The notes beneath the pieces were generated by a model, which saw nothing but the letters and a program-made list of their open reading frames with translations, did not search any database and was not told the origin of the DNA. From Streptomyces sulphureus DSM 40104 (GTDB lineage Bacteria > Actinomycetota > Actinomycetes > Streptomycetales > Streptomycetaceae): a stretch of 64,000 nt of DNA. Every line of letters begins with the position of its first letter. Within the stretch, counting starts at the first letter, position 1. Both the position numbers and the translations under genes were made by a program. Positions 13,948 to 23,332 of this stretch are shown here, piece by piece. The stretch covers positions 231,789-295,788 of the forward strand of contig NZ_KB905815.1 of assembly GCF_000381025.1 (NCBI RefSeq). The letters are read 5' to 3'.

Positions 13948-16900
13948 TTCTGCGTCGCCCCTCCCTCTGCCGTCGCGTTCGGGACGCGGCGGAGTTCGCG
14001 TTCCACCCGCCGGTCGATCTCGGAGCCGAGGCTCCGCAGGACGTCGAGGACGACGCCGAGGACGAGCAGGTAGACGCCGGTGTCGAAGAGGACCGGCGAA
14101 GCCGCGTGGAAGTCGCCGATCAGCGGCAGGTGTCCGTGGAAAGTGCCGGAGCCGAGCACGGAGCCGGTGAAGAGCAGCCCGCCGAGCCCGGTGAGGGTGA
14201 TGGTGAGCAGCCCGATGCCGAGGAGGAACCCGGCGTCCACCGGCGCCGCGTTCGCCAACTCGTGGCGCCCGCCCGCCAGATACCGCACCCCGAGCGCGAG
14301 CGAGGCGACGAGCCCCGCGGTGAACCCGCCGCCCGGCAGGTTCTCGGCGCAGAAGAGCAGGAAGAGCGAGAGCACCACGATCGGGTGGAAGACGAGCCTC
14401 GCCACCACCTCGAAGACGACCGAGCGCCGCTCCGGCGCGAGCGTGGAGCTCGCGGCGAGCCAGGTGCGCCGCGGTGCCCTGCCGATCGGGTCGGGCTTCG
14501 GCCACCGCTCGGCCCGCTTCGCCTTCGTGTCGACGTGCGGCTGTTGCCCCGTGGCGCGGACGGACTCGGCGGGCCGCCCGCCGGGCTCCTCCGGGTGCGC
14601 GGTGCCGGAGCGGTGCCCGTGGTGGGCGAGGGCCGCGTTGGGCGGCGCCCCCGACGGCGCGGGGGACGCCGGTGAACCGGAGCGGCGCCGCAGGTAGACG
14701 AGGCTGGTGACGCCGACGGCCGCGACGGCGAGGACCGAGGACTCGCCCATCGTGTCCCAGGCCCTGAGGTCGACGAGCGTGGTGGCGACGACGTTCTTGA
14801 GTCCGTGGTCCTCGGTGGCCTGGCTGAGGAGCGGTCCCGCGGGCTCGTCGACGCGGGCGGAAGCGGCGATGTACGTCAGGCCGGCGGCGAAGGTCCCCGC
14901 CGCGATACCGAAGACGATCTGCGTCACCCGGCGCATCCGGCCCGCCGCGGGACCGACGGGGAACCTCGGGGGCAGCCTCCGCAGCACCAGCACGAAGACG
15001 ATGATCGAGACCGTCTCGACGGCGAACTGGGTGAGCGCGATGTCCGGTGCGCCGTGCAGGACGAAGAGCACCGCGGCGCCGTACCCGGTGACGCCGGCGA
15101 GGACGACCGCCTTCATGCGCTGCCGCGCCCGCACGCAGAGCACCGCGACCCCGCAGACCGCGAGCGCGACGGCGAGTTGTGCCGTCGAGTCGTAGAGGCG
15201 TACGTCGCTGACGTGCTCCCAGGGCCGGTCGACGACGAGTGCGACCAACTGCGCCCCGATGAGGACGGCGAGCGCGGTGCCGAGGTAGAAGGGGAGCGAG
15301 CCGCGCTGGACGATGCCGGTCGTCTGGAGGGAGAAGCGCTCCAGTCCCCAGAGCGAGTGCGCGAAGGCGTGTTCCCCGTCCAGGACGGCGAGGTCGTCGC
15401 CGACCTTCGCGATCGGCCGGTTGAGCGCGAAGAGCACGGCGCCGAGCACCCACGCGGCGACGGAGAGCCCGAAGGCGATGCCGATGCCGTGCCAGAACTC
15501 CATGTGCAGCGGGTTGTGCACGGCGGGGAAGGCGCCGGCGAAGTCGGAGAGAAGCGGGTCGAGGAGCACGGCGCCGGGCCCGAAGGCGAGGCTCACCAGG
15601 ACGACGGCGGCGCCGGGCAGGAAGAGCGCGGCGCCGGGCCTGCGCAGCACCTCGATGGGCTCGGCGCCCGGCTTGCTGGCGAACGCGCCCCAGAGGAACC
15701 GCAGCGTGTAGGCGGTGGTGAGTCCGGAGCCGACGACGATGGCGGCGAGCGCCCACTTCTGCACGGGTCCTTCGTGGAGCAGCGACTCCAGTGCTGCTTC
15801 TTTGGCGGCGAAGCCGAAGAGCGGCGGCACCCCGGCCATCGAGGCACCGGCGAGCACCGCGACGGTGCAGACCCACGGCATCTTGCGTCCGAGGCCGGAG
15901 AGTCGGTGGACGTCGCGGGTGCCCGTCGTGCGGTCGATGAGGCCGACGGTGAGGAACAGCGCCGCTTTGAAGAGCGCGTGCGCGAGGAGCATGGCGAGCC
16001 CGGCGAGCTCGCTGTCGTGGTGGCCGTCGCCCACGAGCATGGTGAGGAAGCCGAGTTGGCTGACGGTGCCGAAGGCGAGGATGCGCTTGAGGTCGGTCTC
16101 GCGGAGCGCCCGCCAGCCACCGAGGAGCATCGTGAGTCCGCCGAGCACCAGCACCGTGCCGCGCCAGGGGACGACGTCGGCGAAGGCGGGCGCCAGCCGC
16201 GCGATGAGGTAGATGCCTCCTTTGACCATCGCCGCGGCGTGGAGGTAGGCGGAGACGGGCGTGGGCGCGGCCATTGCGCCCGGGAGCCACAGACTGAACG
16301 GCCAGATCGCGGACTTGGAGAGCGCGCCGACGAGGACGAGCACCAGCGCGATGGAGACGAGCGCGTTGGCCTCCGGCGGGTTCTCCACCAACTCGGAGAT
16401 CCGGAAGGTGCCGGCCTCATGGCCGAGCATGAGGAATCCGATGAGCATCACCAGGCCGCCGAGGGTGGTGACGATCAACGCCTGTAGGGCGGCGCGGCGG
16501 TTGGTCCTCGTCTCCGGATTGTGGCCGATGAGGAGGAAGGAGAAAATCGTGGTCAACTCCCACCAGACGTACAGCACGATCAGGTCGTCGGAGAGGACCA
16601 GTCCGAGCATGGCGCCGGCGAAGGCGGTCAACGTCCCCGCGAAGCGCCCCAGTCGTGGTTCGTCACTGCGGAAGTAGCCGGCGCAGTAGACCATCACCAG
16701 GGCGCCGACGCCGCCGGCGATGAGGGTCATCAGGAGCGAGAGCGAGTCGAGGCGGAACCCGAGTTCGACGCCCTGGTTGGGAATCCACGCCCAGTGGAGG
16801 GTGATTTCCTCCCCGCTGCTCACCACCTTCGGGTACTGCACGCCTGCCCACACGGCGGCGGCCGCCGGTGCGAGGGCCAGCAGCAGGAAAGCGCGCGAAC

Positions 16901-16967
16901 CGAGCCACCGTACGAGGAGAGGGGCACAGCACGCGGCGGCGCAGTGGAGGACGATCAACCACAGCAT
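13944..16967 (-). CDS. mnhA: Mrp/Mnh antiporter subunits A and B fused
   Basis: 1007 residues. Residues 1-790 are MnhA: NuoL-like helices with LWLPGAMAAPTPVSAYLHAA near 235, then DLKRILAFGTVSQLGFLTML near 295 and the MnhA C-terminal helices (GAPDIALTQFAVE near 640). A hydrophilic linker of about 80 residues, rich in Pro, His and Arg, leads to an MnhB domain at about 860-985 (VFHPIVVLSLFLLFCAENLP, then GGGFTAGLVASLALG). AB fusions are known in actinobacteria and group 1/2 Mrp variants. First gene of the mnhAB-C-D-E-F-G operon, which exports Na+ (or K+) in exchange for H+. Confidence 0.95.
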   Translation of the reverse strand: MLWLIVLHCAAACCAPLLVRWLGSRAFLLLALAPAAAAVWAGVQYPKVVSSGEEITLHWAWIPNQGVELGFRLDSLSLLMTLIAGGVGALVMVYCAGYFRSDEPRLGRFAGTLTAFAGAMLGLVLSDDLIVLYVWWELTTIFSFLLIGHNPETRTNRRAALQALIVTTLGGLVMLIGFLMLGHEAGTFRISELVENPPEANALVSIALVLVLVGALSKSAIWPFSLWLPGAMAAPTPVSAYLHAAAMVKGGIYLIARLAPAFADVVPWRGTVLVLGGLTMLLGGWRALRETDLKRILAFGTVSQLGFLTMLVGDGHHDSELAGLAMLLAHALFKAALFLTVGLIDRTTGTRDVHRLSGLGRKMPWVCTVAVLAGASMAGVPPLFGFAAKEAALESLLHEGPVQKWALAAIVVGSGLTTAYTLRFLWGAFASKPGAEPIEVLRRPGAALFLPGAAVVLVSLAFGPGAVLLDPLLSDFAGAFPAVHNPLHMEFWHGIGIAFGLSVAAWVLGAVLFALNRPIAKVGDDLAVLDGEHAFAHSLWGLERFSLQTTGIVQRGSLPFYLGTALAVLIGAQLVALVVDRPWEHVSDVRLYDSTAQLAVALAVCGVAVLCVRARQRMKAVVLAGVTGYGAAVLFVLHGAPDIALTQFAVETVSIIVFVLVLRRLPPRFPVGPAAGRMRRVTQIVFGIAAGTFAAGLTYIAASARVDEPAGPLLSQATEDHGLKNVVATTLVDLRAWDTMGESSVLAVAAVGVTSLVYLRRRSGSPASPAPSGAPPNAALAHHGHRSGTAHPEEPGGRPAESVRATGQQPHVDTKAKRAERWPKPDPIGRAPRRTWLAASSTLAPERRSVVFEVVARLVFHPIVVLSLFLLFCAENLPGGGFTAGLVASLALGVRYLAGGRHELANAAPVDAGFLLGIGLLTITLTGLGGLLFTGSVLGSGTFHGHLPLIGDFHAASPVLFDTGVYLLVLGVVLDVLRSLGSEIDRRVERELRRVPNATAEGGATQK

Positions 16968-17077
16968 GGGGGAAGCTTTGCACAGAAGGGTCCGCGAATA
17001 ATGCAGGTCCCCCTCGGGCTGGTCCAGACCCCGTCCGGTAAAGTATCCCTTTGCCCTCGGCCAAGTTGACGCAAAGA

Positions 17078-17095
17078 GCCCGGTCGTAACCGGGC
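17078..17095. terminator. Hairpin downstream of lgt
   Basis: A perfect 7-bp stem GCCCGGT-CGTA-ACCGGGC lies 14 bases beyond the lgt stop, upstream of mnhA. It probably terminates lgt transcription; there is no U-tract. Confidence 0.55.
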
Positions 17096-17108
17096 CCCTG
17101 TCGTTCTG

Positions 17109-18077
17109 CTACTCCTCCTTCGCCGCCGAACTGGCGCTTCCCGCACCGTTTTTGGCGTCCGCACCGCCCTGCCTCGGTGGCGTGGAGGCGGGTTCCTTCT
17201 CCTCCTCGCGGGAGGTCTCGGACCCTTCGTCCTCCTCCGAGCCTTCGGGGCTCCGCGGTTCGACGGTCTCCTCTCGCCCCGGCACCTTGCGGGCCGAGAC
17301 CACGATGTACGCGACGGCGCAGAGGAAGACGACGATCGCCGTCCAGTTGTTGAGCCGCATCCCGAGCACGTGGTGCGCATCGTCGACGCGCATGTACTCG
17401 ATCCAGAACCGGCCCGCGGTGTAGGCCGCGACGTAGAGCGCGAAGGCGCGGCCGTGCCCGAGCCGGAAGCGCCGGTCGGCCCAGATCACCAGGAGCGCGA
17501 CGCCGATGCACCAGAGCGACTCGTAGAGGAAGGTCGGGTGGTAGGTGGCGATGTCGGGAGTCTCGACGGGGCGGTGCTGCGCGTCGATCTCGACGGCCCA
17601 GGGCAGGTCGGTGGAGCGGCCGAAGAGCTCCTGGTTGAACCAGTTGCCCCAGCGCCCGAGCGCCTGCGCGAGGACGATGCCGGGCGCCACCGCGTCCGCG
17701 TACGCGGGGAGCGGGATGCCGCGGCGGCGGCATCCGATCCACGCGCCGAGGGCGCCGAGGGCGATCGCTCCCCAGATGCCGAGACCGCCGTCCCAGATGC
17801 GGAAGGCGTCCACCCAGTTCCGGCCCTCGCCGAAGTAGAGCTGGTAGTCGGTGAGTACGTGGTAGAGCCGGCCGCCGACGAGCCCGAAGGGGACGGCCCA
17901 GACGGCGATGTCCGCGACGGTGCCCGGCCGGCCTCCGCGCGCGACCCAGCGGCGTGAGCCGAGCCAGACGGCGACGAAGACACCGGCGATGATGCAGAAG
18001 GCATAGCCGCGCAACGGGATCGGCCCGAGATGAATCTCGCCCGACGAGGGACTGGGGATGAAGGCAAGGGTGTCCAT
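17109..18077 (-). CDS. lgt: Prolipoprotein diacylglyceryl transferase
   Basis: 322 residues. Integral membrane enzyme that transfers diacylglycerol from phosphatidylglycerol to the lipobox cysteine of prolipoproteins. Lgt signatures are visible: RLYHVLTDYQLYF near residue 85, WGNWFNQELFG near 148 (the RWGN/NQE region) and YHPTFLYESLW near 185. Seven hydrophobic helices are expected. The last 70 residues are an acidic, Glu/Ser-rich cytoplasmic tail not needed for catalysis. The ATG at 18077 was preferred over the upstream ATG at 18140, which would add a non-conserved stretch. Confidence 0.95.
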   Translation of the reverse strand: MDTLAFIPSPSSGEIHLGPIPLRGYAFCIIAGVFVAVWLGSRRWVARGGRPGTVADIAVWAVPFGLVGGRLYHVLTDYQLYFGEGRNWVDAFRIWDGGLGIWGAIALGALGAWIGCRRRGIPLPAYADAVAPGIVLAQALGRWGNWFNQELFGRSTDLPWAVEIDAQHRPVETPDIATYHPTFLYESLWCIGVALLVIWADRRFRLGHGRAFALYVAAYTAGRFWIEYMRVDDAHHVLGMRLNNWTAIVVFLCAVAYIVVSARKVPGREETVEPRSPEGSEEDEGSETSREEEKEPASTPPRQGGADAKNGAGSASSAAKEE

Positions 18078-18200
18078 GGCGATCCAGACGCTACCGTGCC
18101 CGGGCGCACCGCGGGCAATCAGGCCGCACAACGGCTCCATAACAGCGGCGCCCCGACAGCCGATCGGCCGGAACCGACCTGCACCGGGGCGCCGGGCCCG

Positions 18201-18944
18201 TCAGTTCTTCCCGGCGACGAGCTCCTTGAGCCGCTGCGGGGTGAGCGGCTTCTGCTGGTTGCCGTAGATGTCCTCGCCGTCGAGCAGGACGGTGGGCGTC
18301 GACTGGTGGCCCGACTGCCCGAACGCCTTGTCCGACTCCTCGACGGTGCTGTTGTGCCGGCCCTCCTCCACGCAGGAGGTGAAGGACGAACCGCTGAGGC
18401 CCGGGACCTTCTTCGCCAGCCCGAGCAGGGTGGAGGTCTTGCCGAAGGTGTCGTCCTGCTCCTGCGGTTGGTTGCGGTAGAGGACGTCGTGGTACTCGGG
18501 GAACTTCCCCTCGTCCTTGGCGCAGTACGCCGCGTTCGCCGCCTTCTTCGAGCCCGTCCCCGGCATGTTGCTGTCGATGAGGGTGACGAGGTGGTAGTCG
18601 GTGCGCAGCTCGCCCGCTTCCGCCAACTCCCTGATCGTGTCGCTGAACTGGTTCTCGAACTGGCCGCAGGCCGGGCAGCGGAAGTCCTCGTAGATGGTGA
18701 GTCGGGAGGCGGCGGACGCGCTGCCCATCGAGATCGGCTTCGCCGAGGACTGGCTCTCCGTGCTCTCCCCGCCGCCCCTGTTCACCAGGAACACACCGGC
18801 GACCGCGGCCACGCCCAGCACCAGCACGCAGGCGAGGCCCATCTTCAGCGCGCGCCCGCGGCGTTGGGCGGTCTTCTGCCGCTGCTGCTCCTCATGCAGC
18901 CGCTCGCGCGCGGTGCGCTTTCCCTCACGGTTCTTCTGGCTCAT
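18201..18944 (-). CDS. DsbA/thioredoxin-fold membrane-anchored protein
   Basis: 247 residues. A basic cytoplasmic N-tail, one membrane helix (about 34-53, LACVLVLGVAAVAGVFLV) and an extracellular thioredoxin-like domain with a CPAC active-site motif near residue 90 (DFRCPACGQF). A cis-proline-type STPTVLLDG segment lies near 217. Two further cysteines could pair. Likely a thiol-disulfide oxidoreductase acting on exported proteins. It lies between lgt and trpA, the same place as in S. coelicolor from memory. No good Shine-Dalgarno sequence precedes the ATG. Confidence 0.85.
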   Translation of the reverse strand: MSQKNREGKRTARERLHEEQQRQKTAQRRGRALKMGLACVLVLGVAAVAGVFLVNRGGGESTESQSSAKPISMGSASAASRLTIYEDFRCPACGQFENQFSDTIRELAEAGELRTDYHLVTLIDSNMPGTGSKKAANAAYCAKDEGKFPEYHDVLYRNQPQEQDDTFGKTSTLLGLAKKVPGLSGSSFTSCVEEGRHNSTVEESDKAFGQSGHQSTPTVLLDGEDIYGNQQKPLTPQRLKELVAGKN

Positions 18945-19027
18945 CACACCCGGGGGCAACGAGCGGCCCCGGGGCAACCGCACCCCACCGCCGCCGATTC
19001 ACCCGAAAGAGCAGGGTAGTTGGGGAC

Positions 19028-19066
19028 CCGCGTACGGCACCGCGACGAGCGCCGTGCCGTACGCGG
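19028..19066. terminator. Terminator of the trp operon
   Basis: A perfect 13-bp stem (CCGCGTACGGCAC with GTGCCGTACGCGG) and a 13-base loop, 17 bases past the trpA stop. Its position and strength mark the end of the trpC-M-B-A transcript. Confidence 0.75.
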
Positions 19067-19083
19067 ACCGCACGCTCCCGGCG

Positions 19084-19914
19084 TCAGCCGGTGCGGCGCA
19101 CGCCCTCGGCGAGCTCGCCCGCGAGCGCCCGCACACCGGCGAGGCCCCCTTCGAGGTCCTCCCCCGCCGAGAGGAGGAGCTTGACGAAGGCGGAGCCGAC
19201 GATCACCCCGTCCGCGAACCCGGCGACCTCGGCGGCCTGCTCGGCCGTGGAGACCCCGAGTCCGACGCAGACGGGCAGTTCGCCGACGCTCCGCGTCCGC
19301 GCCACGAGGTCCTGCGCCCGGCCGCCCACCGACTCACGCGTCCCCGTGACGCCCATCACGGACGCCGCGTAGACGAAGCCGCTCCCGGCCTCCGTGATCT
19401 TCGCCAGCCGCTCGTCCCTGCTGCTCGGCGCGACGACGAAGACCGTCGCGAGGCCGTGCTCCTCGGCGGCCTTCCGCCAGCCCTCGGACTCCTCGACCGG
19501 CAGGTCGGGGAGGATGCACCCGGCGCCGCCCGCCGCCGCGAGGCCGGCCGCGAACCGCTCGGCCCCGTACCGGTCGACGGGGTTCCAGTACGTCATCACC
19601 AGCACCGGCTTGCCCGTCGCCGCGTGCGCCTCGCGCACGGTGCGGAGCACGTCGGCGATGCGGACGCCGCCGCGCAGCGCGACGTCGTCAGCGGTCTGGA
19701 TCACGGGGCCGTCGAGGACGGGGTCGCTGTGCGGCAACCCGACCTCGACGACGTCGCACCCGCCCTCGAGGAGAGCGGTGCAGGCGCTGATGCCGCCGTC
19801 CACCGTGGGGAAGCCGGCGGGCAGGTAGCCGACGAGGGCCGCGCGGCCCTCGTCCTTCGCCGCCGCGAGGGTGGACTCCAGCAGTGCGCGGTTCCCGCCG
19901 CTGTCGGTGCTCAT
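19084..19914 (-). CDS. trpA: Tryptophan synthase alpha subunit
   Basis: 276 residues. Cleaves indole-3-glycerol phosphate to indole and glyceraldehyde 3-phosphate, channelling indole to TrpB. The catalytic acids lie in [20 protein letters not shown] (Glu near residue 55, Asp near 66). The TIM-barrel phosphate loop region ([10 protein letters not shown], then GVIVGSAFV) is present. The ATG overlaps the trpB stop by 4 bp, giving coupled expression of the alpha-beta complex. Last gene of the operon. Confidence 0.97.
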   Translation of the reverse strand: MSTDSGGNRALLESTLAAAKDEGRAALVGYLPAGFPTVDGGISACTALLEGGCDVVEVGLPHSDPVLDGPVIQTADDVALRGGVRIADVLRTVREAHAATGKPVLVMTYWNPVDRYGAERFAAGLAAAGGAGCILPDLPVEESEGWRKAAEEHGLATVFVVAPSSRDERLAKITEAGSGFVYAASVMGVTGTRESVGGRAQDLVARTRSVGELPVCVGLGVSTAEQAAEVAGFADGVIVGSAFVKLLLSAGEDLEGGLAGVRALAGELAEGVRRTG

Positions 19915-21164
19915 TCGTCGCCCTCCGGGTCTGCGTCGTCGGCGCCGTCGTAGAGGCCGAAGTAGCGCGCGGCCGTCTCCATGTCCTTGTCCCCCCTGCC
20001 GGAGAGGCTGACGAGTACGACGCCCTCGGGGCCGAGTTCGCGGCCCAACTCCAGGGCGCCGGCGAGCGCGTGCGCGGTCTCGATGGCCGGGATGATGCCC
20101 TCGGTCTCGGAGAGCAGGCGCAGCGCCTGCATCGCCTCGTCGTCGGTGACGGGGCGGTACTCGGCGCGGCCGGTCTGCCGCAGGTGGGCGTGCTCGGGGC
20201 CGATGCCCGGGTAGTCGAGCCCTGCCGAGATCGAGTACGGCTCGGTGATCTGACCCTCGTCGTCCTGGAGGACGTAGCTGCGGGAGCCGTGGAGGATGCC
20301 GGGGCCGCCCTCGGTGAGGGTCGCGGCATGCTCGCCCGACTCCACCCCGTGCCCCGCCGCCTCGAAGCCGAGGAGGCGGACCTGCTCGTCGGCGAGGAAG
20401 GCGTGGAAGATGCCCATCGCGTTCGAGCCGCCGCCCACGCAGGCGGCGACGGCGTCCGGCAGCCGGCCGATGCGCTGGAGCACCTGCCGACGGGCCTCGA
20501 CGCCGATCACCCGGTGGAAGTCGCGCACGAGCTGCGGGAAGGGGTGCGGGCCGGCGACGGTGCCGAAAAGGTAGTGCGTGTGGTCGACGTTGGCGACCCA
20601 GTCGCGGAACGCCTCGTTGATGGCGTCCTTCAGCGTGCGGCTGCCGGTCTCGACGCCGACGACCTCGGCACCGAGCATCCGCATCCGCGCGACGTTGAGC
20701 GCCTGCCGCTCGGTGTCGACGGCACCCATGTAGATCGTGCAGCTCAGCCCGAAGAGGGCGCACGCCGTGGCGGTGGCGACGCCGTGCTGTCCCGCACCGG
20801 TCTCGGCGATGATGCGCGTCTTGCCCATACGCCGGGCGAGGAGCGCCTGGCCCAGCACGTTGTTGATCTTGTGCGAGCCGGTGTGGTTGAGGTCCTCGCG
20901 CTTGAGGAAGACGCGAGCGCCCCCGGCGTGCGCGGCGAAGCGGCGTACCTCGGTGAGCGGGCTCGGGCGTCCCGTGTAGTCGACGAGCAACTCGTCGAGC
21001 TCGGCTGCGAAGGACGGGTCCTGCTTCGCCTTCTCGTACTCGGTGGCGACCTCGTCCACGGCGGCGACGAGCGCCTCCGGGACGAACCTGCCTCCGAAAG
21101 CGCCGAAGTACCCCTCGGCTGTGGGGGTTCGACCCTCGGGGTCGGGGATGAAGTAGTCGGACAT
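19911..21164 (-). CDS. trpB: Tryptophan synthase beta subunit
   Basis: 417 residues. PLP-dependent condensation of indole and serine. The Schiff-base lysine is in [15 protein letters not shown] (about residue 98) and the phosphate-binding loop [10 protein letters not shown] lies near 232. The normal TrpB1 length and motifs argue for a functional partner of TrpA. It ends in a short acidic tail. ATG start at 21164. Confidence 0.97.
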   Translation of the reverse strand: MSDYFIPDPEGRTPTAEGYFGAFGGRFVPEALVAAVDEVATEYEKAKQDPSFAAELDELLVDYTGRPSPLTEVRRFAAHAGGARVFLKREDLNHTGSHKINNVLGQALLARRMGKTRIIAETGAGQHGVATATACALFGLSCTIYMGAVDTERQALNVARMRMLGAEVVGVETGSRTLKDAINEAFRDWVANVDHTHYLFGTVAGPHPFPQLVRDFHRVIGVEARRQVLQRIGRLPDAVAACVGGGSNAMGIFHAFLADEQVRLLGFEAAGHGVESGEHAATLTEGGPGILHGSRSYVLQDDEGQITEPYSISAGLDYPGIGPEHAHLRQTGRAEYRPVTDDEAMQALRLLSETEGIIPAIETAHALAGALELGRELGPEGVVLVSLSGRGDKDMETAARYFGLYDGADDADPEGDE

Positions 21165-21264
21165 CCGACAGTGCTCCTCGGACAGAAGAACGGACGTTTC
21201 CGGGTGCGGCGGGACGCGCGGGCACGACCGGCGGGCGGTGTCGCCCCCGGTTCCGGCGCCTCGC

Positions 21265-21468
21265 TCAGTTCGCGGCGGAGCCGCAGGAGGCGCGCCATCG
21301 GCGGCCGTTGATCTGTCCCGGCTCGCAGCCGATGTGGTAGCGCACCCGGCGGCCGAGCGCCCTGCGCGCCGGGGCCCTGCACCCGCGCGGCCGGCGCCCG
21401 CGTGCCAGCGCGGGGTGCGCCTCGGGGGCCCGGGGCGCGTACGTCGGCGAAGGGGGTGCGAAGGGCAA
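21265..21468 (-). CDS. trpM: Tryptophan biosynthesis modulator TrpM
   Basis: 67 residues starting at TTG, five bases past the trpC stop; no ATG or GTG is available in frame. The basic C-terminal half ([15 protein letters not shown] and [18 protein letters not shown]) matches what I remember of the small streptomycete TrpM protein encoded between trpC and trpB and reported to modulate tryptophan synthesis. The N-terminal 20 residues are Pro/Ala-rich and unlikely to be conserved. AGGGA lies about 12 bases upstream of the TTG. Too small for domain analysis; recognition rests on the motif and on position. Confidence 0.8.
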   Translation of the reverse strand: MPFAPPSPTYAPRAPEAHPALARGRRPRGCRAPARRALGRRVRYHIGCEPGQINGRRWRASCGSAAN

Positions 21469-21473
21469 GGTGC

Positions 21474-22283
21474 TCAGTCCCTGCCGTGGCGCAGCGCCGG
21501 GTGGGCGCCCGCGGCGACGAGGTCGGAGACGGCGGTCTTCGGGTCCTTGCCGATCACGAGGGACTCGCCCACCAGGACGGCGTCCGCGCCCTCGTTGGCG
21601 TAGGCGATGAGGTCGTGCGGCCCGCGGACGCCCGACTCTGCGACCTTGACGACGTGTTCGGGGATCTCCGGCGCGATCCGTGTGAAGTTGCCGCGGTCCA
21701 CCTCGAGCGTCCTGAGGTTCCGAGCATTGACCCCGATCACCTTGGCGCCCGCCTCCACGGCGCGTTCAGTCTCCTCCTCGTCGTGCACCTCGACGAGAGG
21801 GGTGAGCCCGATCGACTCGGCCCGCTCGATGAGCGAGACGAGCGCCTCCTGCTCCAGCGCCGCGACGATCAGCAGGACGACGTCGGCGCCGTGCGCACGC
21901 GCCTCCCAGAGCTGGTAGGCGGAGAACATGAAGTCCTTGCGGAGGACCGGGACGTCCACCCGGGAGCGGACGGCTTCGAGGTCGGCGAGGGAGCCGCCGA
22001 ACCTGCGCTGCTCGGTGAGGACGGAGATGACGGCGGCGCCGCCCTGCTCGTAGTCGGCGGCGAGCCCGGCCGGGTCGGCGATGGCGGCGAGCGCGCCCTT
22101 GGACGGGCTGGAGCGCTTCACCTCGCAGATGACACGGACGCCTTCGCCCTTCAGCGCGGCCAGGCCGTCCAGCGCACGGGGAGCCTGGGCGGCGCGCTCC
22201 TTGAGCTCGTCGAGACTTACGCGCGCCTGCCGTTCGGCGAGGTCCTCACGCACGCCTTCGATGATCTCGTCGAGCACACTCAC
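21474..22283 (-). CDS. trpC: Indole-3-glycerol phosphate synthase
   Basis: 269 residues, single-function TrpC. The family start ([17 protein letters not shown]), the catalytic lysine in [11 protein letters not shown] near residue 55 and the phosphate-binding barrel end ([10 protein letters not shown], then AVLVGESLV) are all present. GTG start at 22283, overlapping by GTGA the stop of a possible 55-codon leader reading frame. First confidently recognised gene of the trpC-M-B-A cluster. Confidence 0.97.
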   Translation of the reverse strand: MSVLDEIIEGVREDLAERQARVSLDELKERAAQAPRALDGLAALKGEGVRVICEVKRSSPSKGALAAIADPAGLAADYEQGGAAVISVLTEQRRFGGSLADLEAVRSRVDVPVLRKDFMFSAYQLWEARAHGADVVLLIVAALEQEALVSLIERAESIGLTPLVEVHDEEETERAVEAGAKVIGVNARNLRTLEVDRGNFTRIAPEIPEHVVKVAESGVRGPHDLIAYANEGADAVLVGESLVIGKDPKTAVSDLVAAGAHPALRHGRD

Positions 22284-22447
22284 GCGAGCGGCTCCCTTCT
22301 TGGCTGATCTTGGCTGGTCCTGGCTGACTGCTTCTCGGGGATTCTCAGCGCTTCTCGGTGCTTCTCGGCCGGGTGCACCCGCGGTCGCGGGCAGACGTTC
22401 AGGTCACGGAGTGCGATGGTATCCGCCACCCCGTCCGAGCCTCGCAT
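22280..22447 (-). CDS. Possible 55-codon leader ORF before trpC
   Basis: An ATG-initiated frame (begins [17 protein letters not shown]) whose TGA overlaps the trpC GTG start as GTGA, the coupling used throughout this operon. It has no tryptophan codon, so it is not a classical attenuation peptide. Its 3' half is built of 10-bp repeats, which shift frame every unit and argue against selection on protein sequence. It may be real but fast-evolving, or merely untranslated leader. Confidence 0.25.
   Translation of the reverse strand: MRGSDGVADTIALRDLNVCPRPRVHPAEKHREALRIPEKQSARTSQDQPRREPLA
22301..22370. repeat. 10-bp tandem repeats in the trpC leader
   Basis: Seven consecutive 10-base units in exact register. 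On the plus strand, three are TGGCTGATCT-type (22301-22330) and four are CTTCTCGGNN-type (22331-22370, the second diverged to ATTCTCAGCG). They occupy the untranslated leader directly before the trpC ribosome binding site. No known regulatory element has this form. Confidence 0.8.
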
Positions 22448-22503
22448 CCGCCCGTCGCAAATCCCACATCGCGGACGAACCTCGCAACGGAACCCCGCGT
22501 CCC

Positions 22504-22896
22504 TCACGGCGCGAGGACGGCCCCGAAGGGCAGGTTCCGGACAACACTGAAGACGCCCACCACGGCACCAACCGCCCACCAGTGCACGGCGCTCGGCGCC
22601 GGCACGCGCAACGGCCTCCCGCGCGCCGACTGCACCAGCCACGCCGACAACCCCCCGGCGAGCAGCACGACGAGGACGACGGCGAACGCGTTGGCGCCGA
22701 GCGCTGCCGGCACGTCCCCGTGCGCGAGGGCGTGCGCGGCGCGCAGGCCGCCGCAGCCCGGGCAGTAGACGCCGGTGAACGTGAGCAGCGGGCACGCCGG
22801 ATAGTGGCCCGGGGTGTTCGGGTCGACAGCGCCCACGTACGCGAAAGCCGCGCCCGCGGCGGCGAGTGCGGCCAGGGGCGCGGCGAGGCGCGGCAC
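22504..22896 (-). CDS. DUF2752 membrane protein
   Basis: About 130 residues. The conserved core CPLLTFTGVYCPGCGGLRAA carries the DUF2752 cysteine-rich segment after a first membrane helix. Two more hydrophobic helices follow. Function unknown. The start is uncertain: the only standard in-frame start after the previous gene's stop is the GTG at 22896, which lacks a clear Shine-Dalgarno sequence. It follows the HGxxPAAW gene closely and is probably co-transcribed with it. Confidence 0.75.
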   Translation of the reverse strand: MPRLAAPLAALAAAGAAFAYVGAVDPNTPGHYPACPLLTFTGVYCPGCGGLRAAHALAHGDVPAALGANAFAVVLVVLLAGGLSAWLVQSARGRPLRVPAPSAVHWWAVGAVVGVFSVVRNLPFGAVLAP

Positions 22897-22940
22897 CGCG
22901 CTGCGCAGGCGGTGCCGTGGTGCGGCCTCGGGCCGCTCGC

Positions 22941-23192
22941 TCAGGAGCGCGCTCCTGCCGTACCGCCCGGCTCCGTCGCGGTCTTGGCGGTGGGCCTGTG
23001 CCTCTCCTTGCCCATCCCGGCGGCGCTCATCGCCATGCCGACGAGCCCGCCGGCCCCCACCACGACGAGTCCGGCCACGACACCCCACGGCTGCGCCATG
23101 ACCATGAAGGCGCTGCCGATGCAGAAGCCGATGAAGGCGATGGTGACGCCCGTCCACGCCGCGACGGTGTTTCCGTGGCCTGTGTCCGCCAT
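22941..23192 (-). CDS. HGxxPAAW-type small membrane protein
   Basis: 83 residues beginning MADTGHGNTVAAWTGV, the actinobacterial HGxxPAAW signature, then two membrane helices (about 17-35 and 38-58). Found near trp genes in streptomycetes; function unknown. ATG start at 23192. Confidence 0.8.
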   Translation of the reverse strand: MADTGHGNTVAAWTGVTIAFIGFCIGSAFMVMAQPWGVVAGLVVVGAGGLVGMAMSAAGMGKERHRPTAKTATEPGGTAGARS

Positions 23193-23332
23193 GAATGCTC
23201 CTTGTTACCGACGAATCCCGTGGTGTGCCCGTACGACCGCGCCCACCTGCCTCCATTGTCCCCTGCGGCGCCCACCGCACAGCGAGCGGCCCCCGCTAGT
23301 GTCCGCGCACGCGTCCGGCCGGGCGGCGGGCT

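Noticed and set aside
13315..16290. 991-codon minus-strand frame through mnhA
   Set aside because: Only its last 210 codons (mnhC) are real; the rest is an out-of-frame shadow of mnhA.
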